Positions 49,725 to 63,494 are shown, counted from the first letter of the stretch. The stretch is 64,000 nucleotides of DNA from Hymenolepis diminuta (GCA_900708905.1 CAADRB010000052.1:914472-978471), one strand, 5' to 3'. The notes: a model not told the origin generated them from the sequence alone. Numbers and translations: made by a program.

Positions 49725-50000
49725 CAGAGATCAACAAATGATAAGGGGAGGGAATTAGAAAGGTACAGGAAGCAAAGTTGAGGCATCGAAATCTTGCTTC
49801 ATTTAATTTTTGACTCTGGTTGTACAATATTTACCATATAAGTATCTCAAGTTCCGAAATTTAAATATCATAATTCGTCTCCTGAATTGCAGTAGATAAT
49901 TGTCTTTGATGCCCAACACTTATTGACCGGCTTTTTTTAATCAAAAGAGGTCATTCTTGCCGCCTTAATGTAATTCTTCCAGGAGCATAAAATTATGGTA
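49725..50000 (+). repeat. Family A dispersed repeat, copy 10
   Basis: Plus copy, fairly complete: GATCAACAAATGATAAGGGG, TTTTTGACTCTGGTTGTACA, TCTCCTGAATTGCAGTAGAT and a 3' part with TTTTTTTAATCAAAAGAGGTC. Confidence 0.65.
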
Positions 50001-50704
50001 AGAAATAAACAGCCACTTTATTCTTGATATTTAAAAACTGGAAGTTGTGAGAATATAATAAAGAAATATATCCGGAAAAGCCCAAAGACGGAAGTCGAAG
50101 ACGCAATAAATTCATTTCAACCAATAAAAAAGCAGGCATTTCAAGGTCGAGAAATTAAACGCACTATTGCGTTTTCGAGTTCTGTCACTAGAATGTCTCA
50201 AGGTCAATCTAATAGTGGGAGAGAAATCTGTCTCCACCTGGGCAGTAAGAGGAAAACAACAGAACAAATTTCACAGCCGTAATGTTTATGTTTTGTCACG
50301 AAGTAATCAATTTTTACATTTATCAAGCTAACAAAGGGTCCCCACTTTCCACTCTCTCTCTCCCCGTCAAAGATTCTGCCTCCACAGAGATAGAGATAAC
50401 ACCCGAGAGTTAAGAAAATTTTAAAATTAGAATGTTGCTTTCGTTCAAAATTATTTAAACATCGATACTTTCGACTGGTGACTGGTTATCGTAAATATGA
50501 AATCTTTCTATTTGAAAAAAAGAAACAAGACCGAAATCAGTAGTATCGTTTTGAATTCATAACATCTCCTATTAAAAACGATGATATTTCGTTTGCTTGC
50601 TTTTCTTTTTCCGATGGGTGCTGAATTTGATTATAAAGAAAGCACAATGCTGTTAATAATACCCAGAGAAATATGAAATATTTTCTTTTCTTAATTATGC
50701 AAAG
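50001..50704. other. Unrecognised stretch
   Basis: It lies between two family A copies. No gene or other repeat was seen. Confidence 0.4.
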
Positions 50705-50930
50705 CAGGTGAGATCAGTTAACGGAAAGTCCAACAAGTGATCAAGAGGGGGGGATCAAAATGCTGCTAACACCGAAATCAGGGTATCCAAGAGTCTGATT
50801 TTTCTAACAGTTATATAATATTTATTGATCAGTAGTTTTAATTAAGAAGGACAAGTTTTGGCGATCAATTCAATTTTCCCCCAAATGGTTGGGACATAAA
50901 ATTGTGCTACATGGCATTAAACACCTTGCA
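50705..50930 (+). repeat. Family A dispersed repeat, copy 11 (internal deletion)
   Basis: The 5' part is clear (GAAAGTCCAACAAGTGATCA, AACACCGAAATCAGGGTATC) and so is the 3' part (TTTTAATTAAGAAGGACAAG and after). The central GCAGTTCACGTTCCAAA to GATTGCAGC segment is deleted. Confidence 0.6.
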
Positions 50931-51217
50931 GTCCCCAACATAACAGAAATACGATTGCTAACTTTAAGAAATAACTGTTTAATCAATATAAAAGACAAAT
51001 TTTGGGAAACATTAAGTTTTCTAACTCTCAGTGATCCATTCTAGCTATTTGAAATCACCGAAGCAGCGAAAATCGGATAGAACTTCATCCCAATAAAATG
51101 CCCTTTATACCTCGGGTTTAAAATGTGCATTTTGACTTTTTCCCATTTTAAATTAATAAGTTCATTTTATATGTCAAGTGGATATTTGTGAGCAAATATA
51201 TTCCTCTCTAAAGGAAA
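50931..51217. other. Unrecognised stretch
   Basis: No feature seen. Confidence 0.4.
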
Positions 51218-51405
51218 GTTGAGCGGAAGCGGTGAAGTGCGAAGCCGCTAACTACATGCAAGTGTTTGCCGAAAAGAGAATTGTGCCTTTGTACTATCGA
51301 CTAGAGCAGTGTTTCTCGGGTATTATGATTAACGCGAACTTCCAGATTTTGACTGTTTTATGCTTTATTAAAGACAAAAGTGATGAAACGGCTGGATATC
51401 AGAAT
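51218..51405 (+). repeat. Family D repeat, copy 1
   Basis: About 190 bp matching 53167-53367. Shared blocks are TTGAGCG, GAAGTGCGAAGCCGCTAA (diverged in copy 2), ATG.A.GTGTTTGC.GAAA, CACTATCGAC-like and TTATAAAAGACAA-like sequences. Here one frame is open across the whole copy (from MQVFAEKRIVPLYYRLEQCF to AGYQNF), while copy 2 is broken, so the family may derive from coding sequence of an element. No domain recognised. Confidence 0.45.
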
Positions 51406-53166
51406 TTCTTATGACAGACATCGGATTCAGTGTAAATACCTTCAAAATATCGTTTGAAAAAGGAGCAGAATTTGTTTTTCAGAATGAGGAGAGAAGAGTT
51501 AATTATGTGGAGTTCCCTGACCAAAATCTCTCTACCTTCTCAAAACTATTTCCTCTCTACTGTAACTATATCCCATCTTTTTTAGTAAATGGGCACCAGA
51601 ATTTGCGAATAATTGGCGTAAGAATTTGAATACTTTATTCAAAATATAAAAATATATTATTAGTTCACTTTATGATGGCCAGTGTCCATGGGTTTAGATC
51701 AGTGATTCATTACTGACTTAATCGTATGCTGTCGCCCACATTACGTCAGATCACAAATTTGTTCATTATGAGTACAGCTATTTTTCCACGTCGGATATTG
51801 GTTACCGTCCATTTCATAGCTCTTATCGTTAATACCTACTGACATTCCGTTTTAGTCTACCTTCAAATGTTGCAAAATTAGGAGTGTAAAGTATGCATAA
51901 GTTTGGTTTCCGCTCTAACCTATGGTCAGCTTGCTACAGTTGCTCAGACCCTAGAGACAGAGAGAGGGTGGAGATTGACGGATAAGACTGATCCACTAGT
52001 TTGAGCTCTACTAACTTAATTCAAAGTTTATCTACACACCTGCAATATGATTGCCATTGATTGGAGAAGAGTAAAACCAGTCATTGATAGCTATTGGACG
52101 ATGAAAAACGAACGATCAGACAACGGAATAATCAATGACCTCGTTATCCAGTGACTTTCCGTTTTGATGACGTAGAAGTATCATAACGATGGCGTGGCAT
52201 CAATATATCACCTCCGATGAACTGTTTCACTCTTTTTCCCCACCTCTCACTCCTGTTCAATTAAGAATATTAATTCTCTATATTCAAATGCTCTCTGATA
52301 GTTTTGAGAACCTTTTTTTGGCTCCGGCTCTGACTGGAATAGTAAAACATGGAATACGAAACTACGATACAAAGTAAAAGTATGCTTTTTATTTGAAAAT
52401 ATAACGGGAGTTTTTTAGATCGGGTAAAGCGCAAAATTTCTTAAAAGTAAAATTCCTCAAACTGTTAAACATTATGCTACTGATAAAGCCCTACTAATAA
52501 AAGTGGTACAGTAGCTGAAAATGCGTTATGAAAAAGTGCATCGATAAGAATAAGCGTCTAAAAATAGGACTCTGGAGTTTTCATTAAGTTGGCGATAAAG
52601 GTTTATAACCCCATTCGAGGGAGAGAGAAGGTTTTCATTAAATGCGGTAGTAAATATACGCTTGAAAGCATACTGATATAAATAAATGGAAAATATTATT
52701 TCCCTCAGAGCGACTCTCAAATGCTTTTACATGGAGAAAATACCCCTCTTTTGAAATCAGGACGGTGGATAATCTACTGTGCTTTGTACTTATTAATGTA
52801 CATTCATTTATTAATGCATTCCTGAATAGATAGAGAATGGCAAAAGAAGGAGAAAATGAAATATCCGAGGGAAAACCAATTTGGCTAGTTTGACTAGTGT
52901 TTAATCAAGGTCACTTAAGGCTATCGTTAATGCTGAGAGCCATGAGATGAAATGTGCTACCTCAGTGGATTACTCTGAGAAATTCCACAACCGTGATGCT
53001 ATAGAACACCTTACTAGTTCTTTTCCTGCAAAACTTCCTCTGAGTCATGACCAGGTAAATTGATCAGAACGCCAAAGATGTCTCTTGTTTGACCGGACCG
53101 TCGTGGCTAAAACGGTTAACAATATTAACTAATGTTTTAATAATGTAAACCATAATCTTAAGGATA
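51406..53166. other. Unrecognised stretch
   Basis: Short frames only (51411-51629, 52189-52377, 52526-52720); none shows a motif. Confidence 0.4.
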
Positions 53167-53367
53167 TTTGAGCGAAAATTGTAAAGTACAAAATTGCTAA
53201 ATGTAGGTGAATGTTTGCAGAAAGGAAAGTAATGCTCCTTCACTATCGACGGGAGCCCTCTTTGTTGAGCGCAATGAGCAACAAGGACTATTCATTGACC
53301 GGGTTCTAGTTGTTGTTTTCCTGCCGTTATAAAAGACAAGAATGATTGAATTACCACCTGTCAGAAT
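53167..53367 (+). repeat. Family D repeat, copy 2
   Basis: Diverged relative of the copy 1.95 kb upstream in the same orientation. It keeps TTTGCAGAAAGGAAAGTAAT, CACTATCGACGGGAG, CGTTATAAAAGACAAGAATG and CTGTCAGAAT. Frames are interrupted. Confidence 0.45.
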
Positions 53368-54718
53368 GCCATCCGTAAAGATAACATTTTCTTGGATCCT
53401 GGGAATCAAATCTCCCTAAACTTTTGCACATTTTTCTGTACCATAGCTATGTACCTGCTTATCCGAGAACTATATCTTATGGTATCTTTATCTACAATAA
53501 ATATGTACAAATATAATCAATCAACACTAATATCTCGATAATTTTCGTCCGACCTTGAAAAAATCGCTAACAGCGGTTAAAACAAAGAGGAAGAAATTTA
53601 TTTTTGATTTAGTTTAAGGCATAAAAAGGATTTATTTCCATAATTTGATCACATTTAACTATTAATCTAAATTTTCCACTTTAAAATATTTTCTTATTTT
53701 AAATGAAATATTACAATTTCGTGGACAAAAATTGAACTGACAGACCTTTTTCGACTAAATTTCAGATATTTAATGCTGTAAAATCCAGCTAGATCAAGCG
53801 GACTTAATATTCCAAAGATTAATTCTTGAACTCTTCCTTAATTTAGAAGCAGATTAAGTTTGGCGATTAGAGGACTGGAAAATTTAGTTATAAAATGCTA
53901 AATGATTACTTTATTCTTAGTCACTTTGAATCATAAAATATTTCCTTCTGCAAGAAATTAAAAACATAGTAAAATTTGTTTTGCCAGTTGACCTGAGTAA
54001 GTATTCCTGATTTTATAAAGAATTTAACAATACTTCACGAAAATCGATATTTTTTTATTTTCTAAAGTTCACTGAAAGTTCGTCTGAACGAAACATGTAG
54101 AATTGTGAAGTTACATTTCTTGCATGAATATTAAGACATCTTTGTTCAAAATAAGGCAGAGTTTGGAAAATATGGAACGTTTTTTGACAAGTGTCTTGGT
54201 TAGAAAATTAGTCAAACTCTCTTCCGAGGAAAAAGTTGGAATGAATGTTTGTCAATCAGAGTTTGACTCTAATCAGATTGCCTGGTATTTACCTCTATTT
54301 TCATCTAGCCAATCAATTTAATGCATTATATAATTTATTAAAATGATATCAGAGGAATAATAACAATTAAAATCAACGCAAATGATTAAAAAAGTGAAAA
54401 AAATACCCATTCACTGATGGGTCATAGGGAGATTTAAAATGACTGCTCAATCATTTATCATTTGTCTCCTCAAGGTCATTGTTCCTCAGTGTTTACTTTA
54501 TCTGACACACTAGACCGTAAATCTGCAAAATTTTACTTGAAATGAATTTAAAATTATAAATACCGTTCATTTTGTTGACGATATTTGCAGTACCTTGACT
54601 TCAACATTACTAACTCCATGCCAAAGGTAGGACTAACATCTAAGAGTGTCTGACTTTCGCTAGCCATTTTTCAGGCGCTTGCTCCTATCTTCTCCAACCT
54701 TCAATATAGCTGTAGGAT
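53368..54718. other. Unrecognised stretch
   Basis: One 65-codon frame (54124-54321) has a protein-like composition but no motif or splice support. Confidence 0.35.
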
Positions 54719-54735
54719 AGAGAGAGAGAGAGAGG
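54719..54735 (+). repeat. (AG)n microsatellite
   Basis: A run of about eight AG units; a wider purine-rich zone continues to about 54,800. Confidence 0.8.
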
Positions 54736-55984
54736 AGACAAGGCAGTGGTGAGTAGACTTTACTGAAAGAGAACCAGAGACAAAGAGAGGGAGGGAGTGA
54801 TCCGTTTGTGAACTTGCGGGTAGCGGGCAATAGACAACGGACGATGTGTGTTTGCAAAGGGCGTTTACATAGGTCTATAGGACCAGAGATAAAAAATTCA
54901 GACAGGCGCTCGCGGATACAGTTCACTGAGCTTTACCTGCGTCGGCAAGAATACTTGCAGTTAATGAGGTTTACGGTCGGATACTCCCAAATGCTGAAAA
55001 ACTTTTTTGGGAAATAAAGATCAATTTAGTTATTGCATCCCTTAAGTACAATTCTTTATAATTTCTCTGAATTTTTACGTATTCATATCAAAATAATGAC
55101 CTTTTAGGTGTGATTATGCGAAACCCTGTTTTATTTGCCAAGATAATTGCATGGCCTTCACAATTCAAACAGAGTCGGCACATTCCATTCGTTTCCTCCA
55201 TGAAACCAATTACTTCTACTTCAACGTCACTGAGAACACTAAATTAATCATGGTTTCAAGTGCCGGCTGATTATATTAGTCTCAGGTACATTTAACGTGA
55301 ACGCATAATACCTCTCTCTGTGGAGTCCACAGTATTTTACACAACTGAAAGTCAGGGTGGTTAGTATTATTTCAGAACCACTTGATTACTAGTCATTGAA
55401 CATAGAAATAATGGGGCAAAAGAAAGTTTAAGTTCATTCATAGGGAGAAGTATTTTTACAATCGACTATTGTTGTCAAGGAAGCTTATTTAATTATCAGA
55501 AGGAAATGGAAGTTAATGAGGTCGACATTTTGGTTTTTATATCTACATTATTTTGTCCTATAACAATAGAGTTAGTATGGGATGAGTATCTAGTCCGATT
55601 AGTTTTACGTATGTAGAGAAACGGAAAGCAATTCTGCCAATGAATTCTGCGGTTTACTCAATTCATATTTAGCAAACCAAATTGGCGAAAATTTCTCGAT
55701 TGTTTTGCAGTATTTTTGAATATATACTAATGGTACTGTGACATTATTGCATAAACAAATCTGTTTATTTCAAAATATTTCATATTCGTTTCAACAACTT
55801 TGAATTCAATGACTTTCTAATATATTGAATTCTTTTAAAACTGAAAGCAAAAATCAGGAAAATCTTTATTTAAATTTTCCGTTGGCGAAATAAAAATTTT
55901 ATATAATGTTTTCATCCCATTACCGGTGAAAAAATGATTAATCCTTGAGTTGTTTAAATAAACTGATATGGATTACGCAACGCA
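54736..55984. other. Unrecognised stretch
   Basis: No supportable gene or repeat copy. Confidence 0.4.
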
Positions 55985-56080
55985 GTATGCAGTTCAAATT
56001 GAACTGTTATATGTTTTCGCCATAACAATGAGAACTTGTGTTTTCCTTCCCCTTGGCCGGGATATTGGTTTGTTTATCGT
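55985..56080 (+). repeat. Family C dispersed repeat, copy 3
   Basis: Shares TTTTCGCCATAACAATGAGA then ACTTGTG, TTCCTTCC and GGATATTGGTTTGT-like blocks with the copies at 3.5 and 4.9 kb. Confidence 0.5.
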
Positions 56081-59000
56081 AAAAGCAATGCAATAAAATG
56101 AATAGAAACATTTTGGATTCTTTTTTTCTGAAAATCAAAGTATCAACTCGAAAATGTGTTGTATTATCCCAATTTATAAAAAACAGGAAGATGAACTGAA
56201 TGAATAAATAGATATATTTATAATTTTCCATGTCAAAAATAAAAATTTTACTATTTTTAATTATGTAGATCGTCTAAACAGGGGATGTCGGGAGGATTTC
56301 GGCGTTAAGTAATTATAAATATTATATTACACTTCTCTGTTTTTCGAAAAATCAACGTTGATATTTTAAAAGAAATTCATGTGATTAGAAAGGTAGGGAT
56401 GTTCATAATATAACCTTATTTATCATAAAGCATGGAATGGCAAATTGTCCATCCCGGAGCAGCTTAAGTTGCCGGACCCATTGGTGTTTTCGTAATTACG
56501 TTAGGTCTAATTTTGAAATAAGTCAAGCCACTCATGTCGTTAGATCAGTTCGGTGGTGGCAGACAAGCCACCCCCAACTTGTTAATAAGTAAATTAGGTT
56601 CATATACAAAATATTTCTCCATTAGACGTCAGTTCTGTCTTGTCGTCGATCTCTTGGCGCGATGATAGACACCTGTTTAGGTATCTGTGTACAAACACAC
56701 AAACACAGCGGGACCGCTTGTGGACACTGCATTGGAGATCTTATCGCCAGTCAATCATTTCTAATCGCCAGGTAATGATAGACATCTGCTGGCCATTGCT
56801 GTTTTGAGAGCCAGTTTTCGGCGAATATTTACAAATGGGGTAGGATCTGCTTATAAATCCTAAGTCAATGACAGAATAAAATAGTGGGTGCTGGGAGGTG
56901 TTTTCCTTTTTAAAGAAGTCGCCTTTGACATTTTAAACAAGATTATTAACAAATATTAGTCATCTCTTCCACAAAAAATATGATAATGCAACGTCTTCCA
57001 ATTTCCCGACTTACGATTCAAATTTAAACTAAACATCATATTATTAGTATTTAGTAATGATTTCATCAAATACCCCTTCCGGAACGTTCTAACTATTAAT
57101 GACAAGAGAAAGTGAAAGTGTCCACATATAATGAGAAGTAAAGCTGGTTGAAAAGGGATGAAAGACTGAAGCGGTGAAGGAAGCAGAGAACATGGTCAAG
57201 ACATCATATATTTAAATTTATTAGTTCTATCACCTTGGTATAATTATGTATTCCACAATAATCTTCCACTGTGTGACCCCGTGCCATTCTAAAATGGTGT
57301 GTGTTTGTAACATTGATTAAACTGTAATTCAGGTTCAAACCCATTTCAATCAGTTCAAAATCTCCTATCACATATATAAATATATTTCGCATTCCACATA
57401 GTTTATATCTGGACGATTCGCAAAGAGGTATCTGAATGTTCTCCGGCCGATTCTTCAAATTGAAAGAAAGGTTCTTTTGAGAGTTAGACACATTTACATT
57501 ACATGCATCTGACAAGTGATTGTGATCGAATTTTAGATTGCCCATTGGCGTCTTCAATACTGAGATCATGTGAAGTCTACAGCAATGTGTATAAAAGTAT
57601 TTTTTGCAAAAAAATAGATAAATCTAGCAGTACCTGCTTTTTCCCGAAATTCGAGTTGTCTAGTCTAGACATTCAAACTTAACAATTCTTTAAATTAACT
57701 TACGCGCGGTAGATCCAAATTAAAATGTTTGTACTAAACAATATTTATGCGTCTTATTAATGCTGAATATTTCTCAGTTTTTTGCATTTATTTATTTAGG
57801 AAATGCGAAAATAATATTTTAACTCAAATTCCTTTATGGAGAAGCATTACAAGACTCATGGTAGTTCAAGAACTTTGGCAATGCTTAATGACAAGGAAAT
57901 CATATAGAGCACAGGAGAGGCGTCGACTGAGGTGAACAAACTGGAAGAGATGAAAGAAGAATCAGGTGGTTAAGTTCGGCCATCAAAAGCGTTACACTAG
58001 TCAGGACAAGTGATTTGCATATATTTTTATCTTATCGACAACCCAGGACTCACGATGAGTTATGAGTTTGGGTTTCGTTAATAGAATACCAATCTGAGTC
58101 ATACTTTACAGTAATAGTCAGATCATCAAAGACCATATTTCATCTCAGCGTTCTACCCATCAGGTAATCTGTTAATTACTTCATAGGCATAGTTCGTTTC
58201 ATTAAAGATTCACGATCCAAATTTCAATCTTCACTTTCAAAATCGTTTATTCGTGTCTATATTGTTCTGAGCAGATTGACCAGCAGACTGAACTGAGAGG
58301 TCAATCATGCCATCTCAGCTAGTTTGATTGAGTAGAGTTCTATTTTATTCATTCAAGGCAGGAACAATTTTAACTTTTTGCGTAAGTTTTACCTTGCCAT
58401 ATCAAATAAAAACGGATTTATAAAACTACTAATAGCCTTTTATTATGCTACTCGATCCCCGCGTTAAAATAGACAGGAGTATTCAATAAGCTGATATATC
58501 GAAGCTTCAACCAATTACAAGCTTCCAAACTTAAAAGTTGAGAGTGAAGCAATCATCCGAACTTTTAAGCTCCAATATTTATCGGTGTATCCTTTCTTCC
58601 ACCCTCTACTAAGTGTGAAATCATTCGAAAAATGAAGGTTTATAAAAATACAAGTCTTTGCTTCGAAAGAACCAACATGTGATGCAATTTTCACCCAGTC
58701 ATCCCTACACCTCAGCCTTAACTTAAGAGAACATGAAGATCTTGTAAGCAAAGCTCTGCCATTTACTACTTCAGCTTTCAAGAAACAGTAAGGGCTAGGA
58801 AAGCATATTTTGATTATATAAACAGCTTGTCTCCCCTAATAAAACTGCAGAAACATGGATCAACTAAAACCCAACTACAAAACCACATGATTATCAGCCC
58901 CAACGCATTCAAGTTAGAAGACGGAAGGGAGAAATAGAAATAGAGGGAAGTGATTTCGGGATCTGTTTCATATTGTTTTAATTGACAGCTCAATACAAGA

Positions 59001-59314
59001 ATGGATACTTAAGACAGTATGCAAGAGCTAATGAGTCATAGAGGCCTCTGCAATAATAATTAATGACACTCCACACATTTGCTAATTCTATAAAAAATCA
59101 TGAATATTTTTGTCCACTAATCTCTTCTAACGCCGAAACATTTCCATTTCGTTCAACAGTTTCAATAAATTATTGAGCTCGTTTTCTACGAAAAATTACC
59201 ATTGACTCAAATCGCAAATCTATTAGTGATTTAGAGCTATAAATACATGGTTGTCATTATTGATACCACGATAATACGAAGACATTTTACACGGTTTATG
59301 TGTGGAAAGCAGCT
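56081..59314. other. Unrecognised stretch
   Basis: 56,430-56,880 is richer in G and C and might be an old element. A 121-codon minus-strand frame (57204-57569) has no motif. No second copy of either was found in the window. Confidence 0.35.
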
Positions 59315-59645
59315 GAAATTGATTATCAGAAAGTCCAGTAAAAGATGAGGGAAAGAGGACCAAAATGTGGCTAGGGCAAGGGCAACGTCAAGAAATCAAA
59401 GAGCCTTATTCAATCTCATCTTCAAACTCGGGTTGTGCAGGATTTACTAAATGGGCAGTTCATCTTCCAAAATTCAAAATTCACAATTCGTCCCTGGATT
59501 TCAGCAAATGTTTGTCTACCATGTTCAGTGCTTTTGTCAGAGTTATTTAATCAGGAGGAGTCGATCTCCCTACTTCTGTTCACTTTTTTCTTCTTATGAC
59601 TGAGATAGCAAATGATTTTATGTGACACTCAGTAGTTTACAGCTT
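59315..59645 (+). repeat. Family A dispersed repeat, copy 12
   Basis: Near full-length plus copy: GATTATCAGAAAGTCCAGTA, TCAAACTCGGGTTGTGCAGG, AAATGGGCAGTTCATCTTCC, AAAATTCACAATTCGTCCCT, AGCAAATGTTTGTCTACCAT and a 3' end near CTCAGTAGTTTACAGCTTC. Confidence 0.75.
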
Positions 59646-62600
59646 CAGAATACCAAAGATGTGACAGATCTTTCCTTATTCCTTATTCAACTTGACAGGG
59701 AAAGCTTCCGACTCCTAGTCCACCACATATACCTTCAAGATTAACATCTAATTGGCTCAACAATGAGATGGGAAATTCCATGCTGAGTGTATGAGTCTCC
59801 AGTCATGCCCACATTAAGAGCAGTAGGAAGGTGCTTTCTCCACATCATTGACAAAGTTGCTAAAACTCAGGATTTCTCACTACAGGGGTCTGATAGTCGT
59901 AAATATCCTTTGACTTCACTAATTTCGCAGCAGCTTTCCTTCTCTCACTGGTCGCTTATGAACATCAGATTGTCACAAAATTTGGTTTCTTTTATTTTAA
60001 TTTCATCAATTTTTCAGAGTAAAGCTGATATGTTTAACAAACTGCATCATTTTGCTTTTCGTTCATTTTCTTCTGCAAAGTGCGGCTTATTCTATGCAGC
60101 AAGTGCAGGAGCATAACCGCATCTTCAGTTCGGTCACCTCTTTGAAGTTGACCCACCGCCCCTGATAAAAGCAAGTTCAAACAAACGCTTAAATTCTGAT
60201 CCCCTTTTATAAACTTCGTGCATTACCATTTTGCGTTGCAGTGCTTATTTCAGGGCAACTGTCGATTCAAAGTGAGCTCACATTTGTCCGATTTTATTGA
60301 AAGTCTCGTAAGAGATTACTCAAAATGACACTTGATGAAATAACAAGTAATGAGAACTACTGTCACTCCGTTTAACAATCCCAAAATATTTCCAAAGTAG
60401 CAGAGAAGGAAAACGAGGTGACAAATAGGGATTTCAAGACTTTATTTGACAGCTCGGATAAACAATTTAATGATCAAACTTTATTTCAATATAATAGAGA
60501 AGAAAATTATAATTTTAATGTTTTGCAACACTTTAGTTTCTCCTTGATAGTCGTTAAAGGGAGATCAAAGAATATAGGCATAATAATTTCAAGTGGAATA
60601 ACCGACTACGACATTCAGTCTGTTTGGTCATCAAGATCTGGACAACGTACACGTCATCTAATTGCCAGTCTACCTAAAGACTGCTTCACCAGCTTCAAAT
60701 ACGATACCACCCAACCCCAAATTTTGGTGAGGAGCCAACCACCAAAGAGCCATATCGCACTTCGCGTCTTTCAGACACATAACGCAAAATAATTCGAACA
60801 AAAGATTGTCAAATCGGTCGGAGTTGAATTGTAAGAAAATAAACACCATTAGGTGAAGATTTGTCATCGAGGGAATAGCATTAGAAAATATCGTTGCTCC
60901 AAGAAGGAAAAATGTGCCATTTCAGTCATGAATTTTGCAATACTCAGATTAAGCTGTCGTTTCTCTAGAACGATTGAATCTCATCCTTTTCAGGGAAGAT
61001 TTGCATTATGATGGTTTCGATACACTATTTAATTTAATTAAATGAAAGTGGGCTTATCCTCTTGACACCCAAATTACGTTGGGTGGTTTTAGGGAGAAAG
61101 CTGACTATTACCATGAACATATTTTATTCATAGTCAAAAGCTTCTTGGAAGCGACAGTACAAGGTCTGTTCCTTGAGAATAAAGGATCACAATTTTTGAT
61201 AGAACGTAACTGCTGACTTTTTGAAAAGGTCTTTGAATTTTAACATTCTGTCACAGTTTGTCCTTAAGTAAAGTATTTCCTAGGATAAACTGACAGGAAG
61301 GAACCCAAATTGGAACCTCTTTATTTCCCTCATTTGTATATTAAGGGGAGTCACTAATTGGTGATCACTTCTTTATATGTCCACTGAGAGATAAAACATC
61401 TAACTCAGTGTGCCATAACCATACCCTCACCTCATTCCACTAGTCAATGGCCCTCGAATATCTCAGGCTTCATCTCGTCCAAAAATCAGGTGGTCAAGCC
61501 GCGAAGTTCGCTGTTTGCATCACAATCATCAATTCAAATTCATCATCTACTTCTACTTCATCCTCTCCACATCACTTCCTCGTGTGCTCTTCCGATGTTC
61601 TTCAAGTTCACACGCATTTCCGTGATTAAGATTGAAGCTTTCGAATTTCAGAGAATGTTCAGCCCCCACAGATTGTTATTACTAACTTCGCTTTAAAGTA
61701 CAGTGTTACTACCTTATTAGCCACCCTGATAAACTACAAAAGCCTGAACTGAATACTACCACGTAATTGCCTTTATGGAAGGGTTTATTCCAAAAGTTTG
61801 CAACACAACGACCTTGCAATGGAGTACATATTAACAAGGATGCAAAGCTTCGTGAGTGATTCCCACCAAATTTTCTATTTAATTTTCCTCCGATAAGGTC
61901 TACACATTTTTATTCAACACAGAGTCTCCCTAATCTAATTATATTTTCTTATCAAAGTATATTCTGATACTCCATCAAATTTGATTCCAGCAACCAGTAA
62001 GAGCAGTCCATATATGCCCAAGTAATAAAACACAATCCTGAAGATAATTTACAGCTGGTTCAGCAATAATTTCAGCCTCACTTTATGTGAGCTGATATTA
62101 AACTTAAGTGTTTTCCAAATATTTCGGCAAGTTTTAATCGAACCAGGGTTGTGTTCAACTTTATCCACCTGCGACTCTGATTCACCCTAAACATCAGGTC
62201 GCAAATGGGTGGAAGAGCATAAGAGCTCAGAATGCATGGGAATCAAAACAGAAGCCAATAGAATTGAGCCAAGACACATCTACCTGACTAGATCTTCTAG
62301 CAATCCTTCCATTCGAACCTCTTTGATCTGTCCTTTTAACGTCAATCTGGAAAGAAAGGAGTGATTCCTTCAACAAGTACTTTCATTCATTTATAAGCTT
62401 ACAATTGAAACTGCCCCAATTTAAAAGAATGCTTGTTCAAGCTACTGAAGTCATAAAAGATGCAAAGATTCCCACCCAGTGCATACACTGTACTGGTACT
62501 TTAATGACCTGTTGAAAACAGGGTCCGGTTTATTGTTAAGGAGATAGTGCGCATCCGTTTAAAACGCTTAAGTGAAGTAAATTTTAAGGAGCTGCTCACG

Positions 62601-63011
62601 ATCGACTGTTTTCGTAGTCTAAATTATAGTTTTAAGACGCCTTGGTGATTGTGAGAACACTATCACTCAACATGACTGCATCGCCATGTCATGCACACAT
62701 CGGCACGTCCTCCAACACTTCAGTGAAGACTCGAATGATCATTCGAGAACACTTCCGCCCACCTCTTTCAACCCATTAATCGCCATATCTTTACTCCTCC
62801 CCTATCAGCTGGGTACAAAACCGTCTCTTAACAGAATCAACAGTCTACTAAATTTATCTATATCAACTCAGATGCAATTCTTCCCCTGCCTGTTTCCTCA
62901 TCCACGTTTTTTGCTCTCTAACACACATCTACTCCACCCGCGCCTCTCCAACTCCTCTCTGTCAGCTCCTACAGTCAGTTGCTACTGCCACCTCCTGTCT
63001 TCTACTGCGTA
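59646..63011. other. Unrecognised stretch
   Basis: Several frames of 90-124 codons (59787-60116, 60418-60792, 62686-63012) show no motif. The last is a by-product of pyrimidine-rich sequence. Confidence 0.35.
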
Positions 63012-63100
63012 GTCCTCCCTCCCTCCCTCTCTCCCTTTCCCTCTTCCTCCCACTGTCCCTTGTTCCGTTTCTCTCTCTCCCCCCCCTCTCTCTCTCTCTC
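63012..63100 (+). repeat. Pyrimidine tract ending in (CT)n
   Basis: Almost pure C/T for about 90 bases, with CCCTCC repeats passing into a CTCTCTCTCTCTC run. Confidence 0.85.
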
Positions 63101-63494
63101 ATACGTATCATTATAATATCGTCATTAATGAATTCTCTGCCCTTCTTCTTGTTCTATGTGGGTTTATTTCCAGTGACCCTAGTATTTAGTCTCCAAAAAT
63201 GATTAGTTCTGAAAAAGACTTGGTGGTAAGTCGGGTTGAATCCCACCTTCTGTGTATCATAATTGTTTTTTCGTACAGTCGCGTTTTGGAGTGTCAGTCG
63301 GCTTTAGCATAGTGTCTGTGAAGAAAGAATGCAGTTTTCTCCAACTTTCGTGACAAAAACACATCTAGTCAATCTGATCAAAAGAAATGCATCAAAGGTG
63401 CGACTGAACTAGAATGCTGTCAGCCTTCATTACAACGGCCTCGAGGTGAGGAGGGGGAGACATGCAAAAATGTCGACCTTGAGCCTGAGTAAAT

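Noticed and set aside
62686..63012. 108-codon plus-strand open frame
   Set aside because: Leu/Ser/Pro-rich translation of a pyrimidine-biased tract, which suppresses stop codons without coding.
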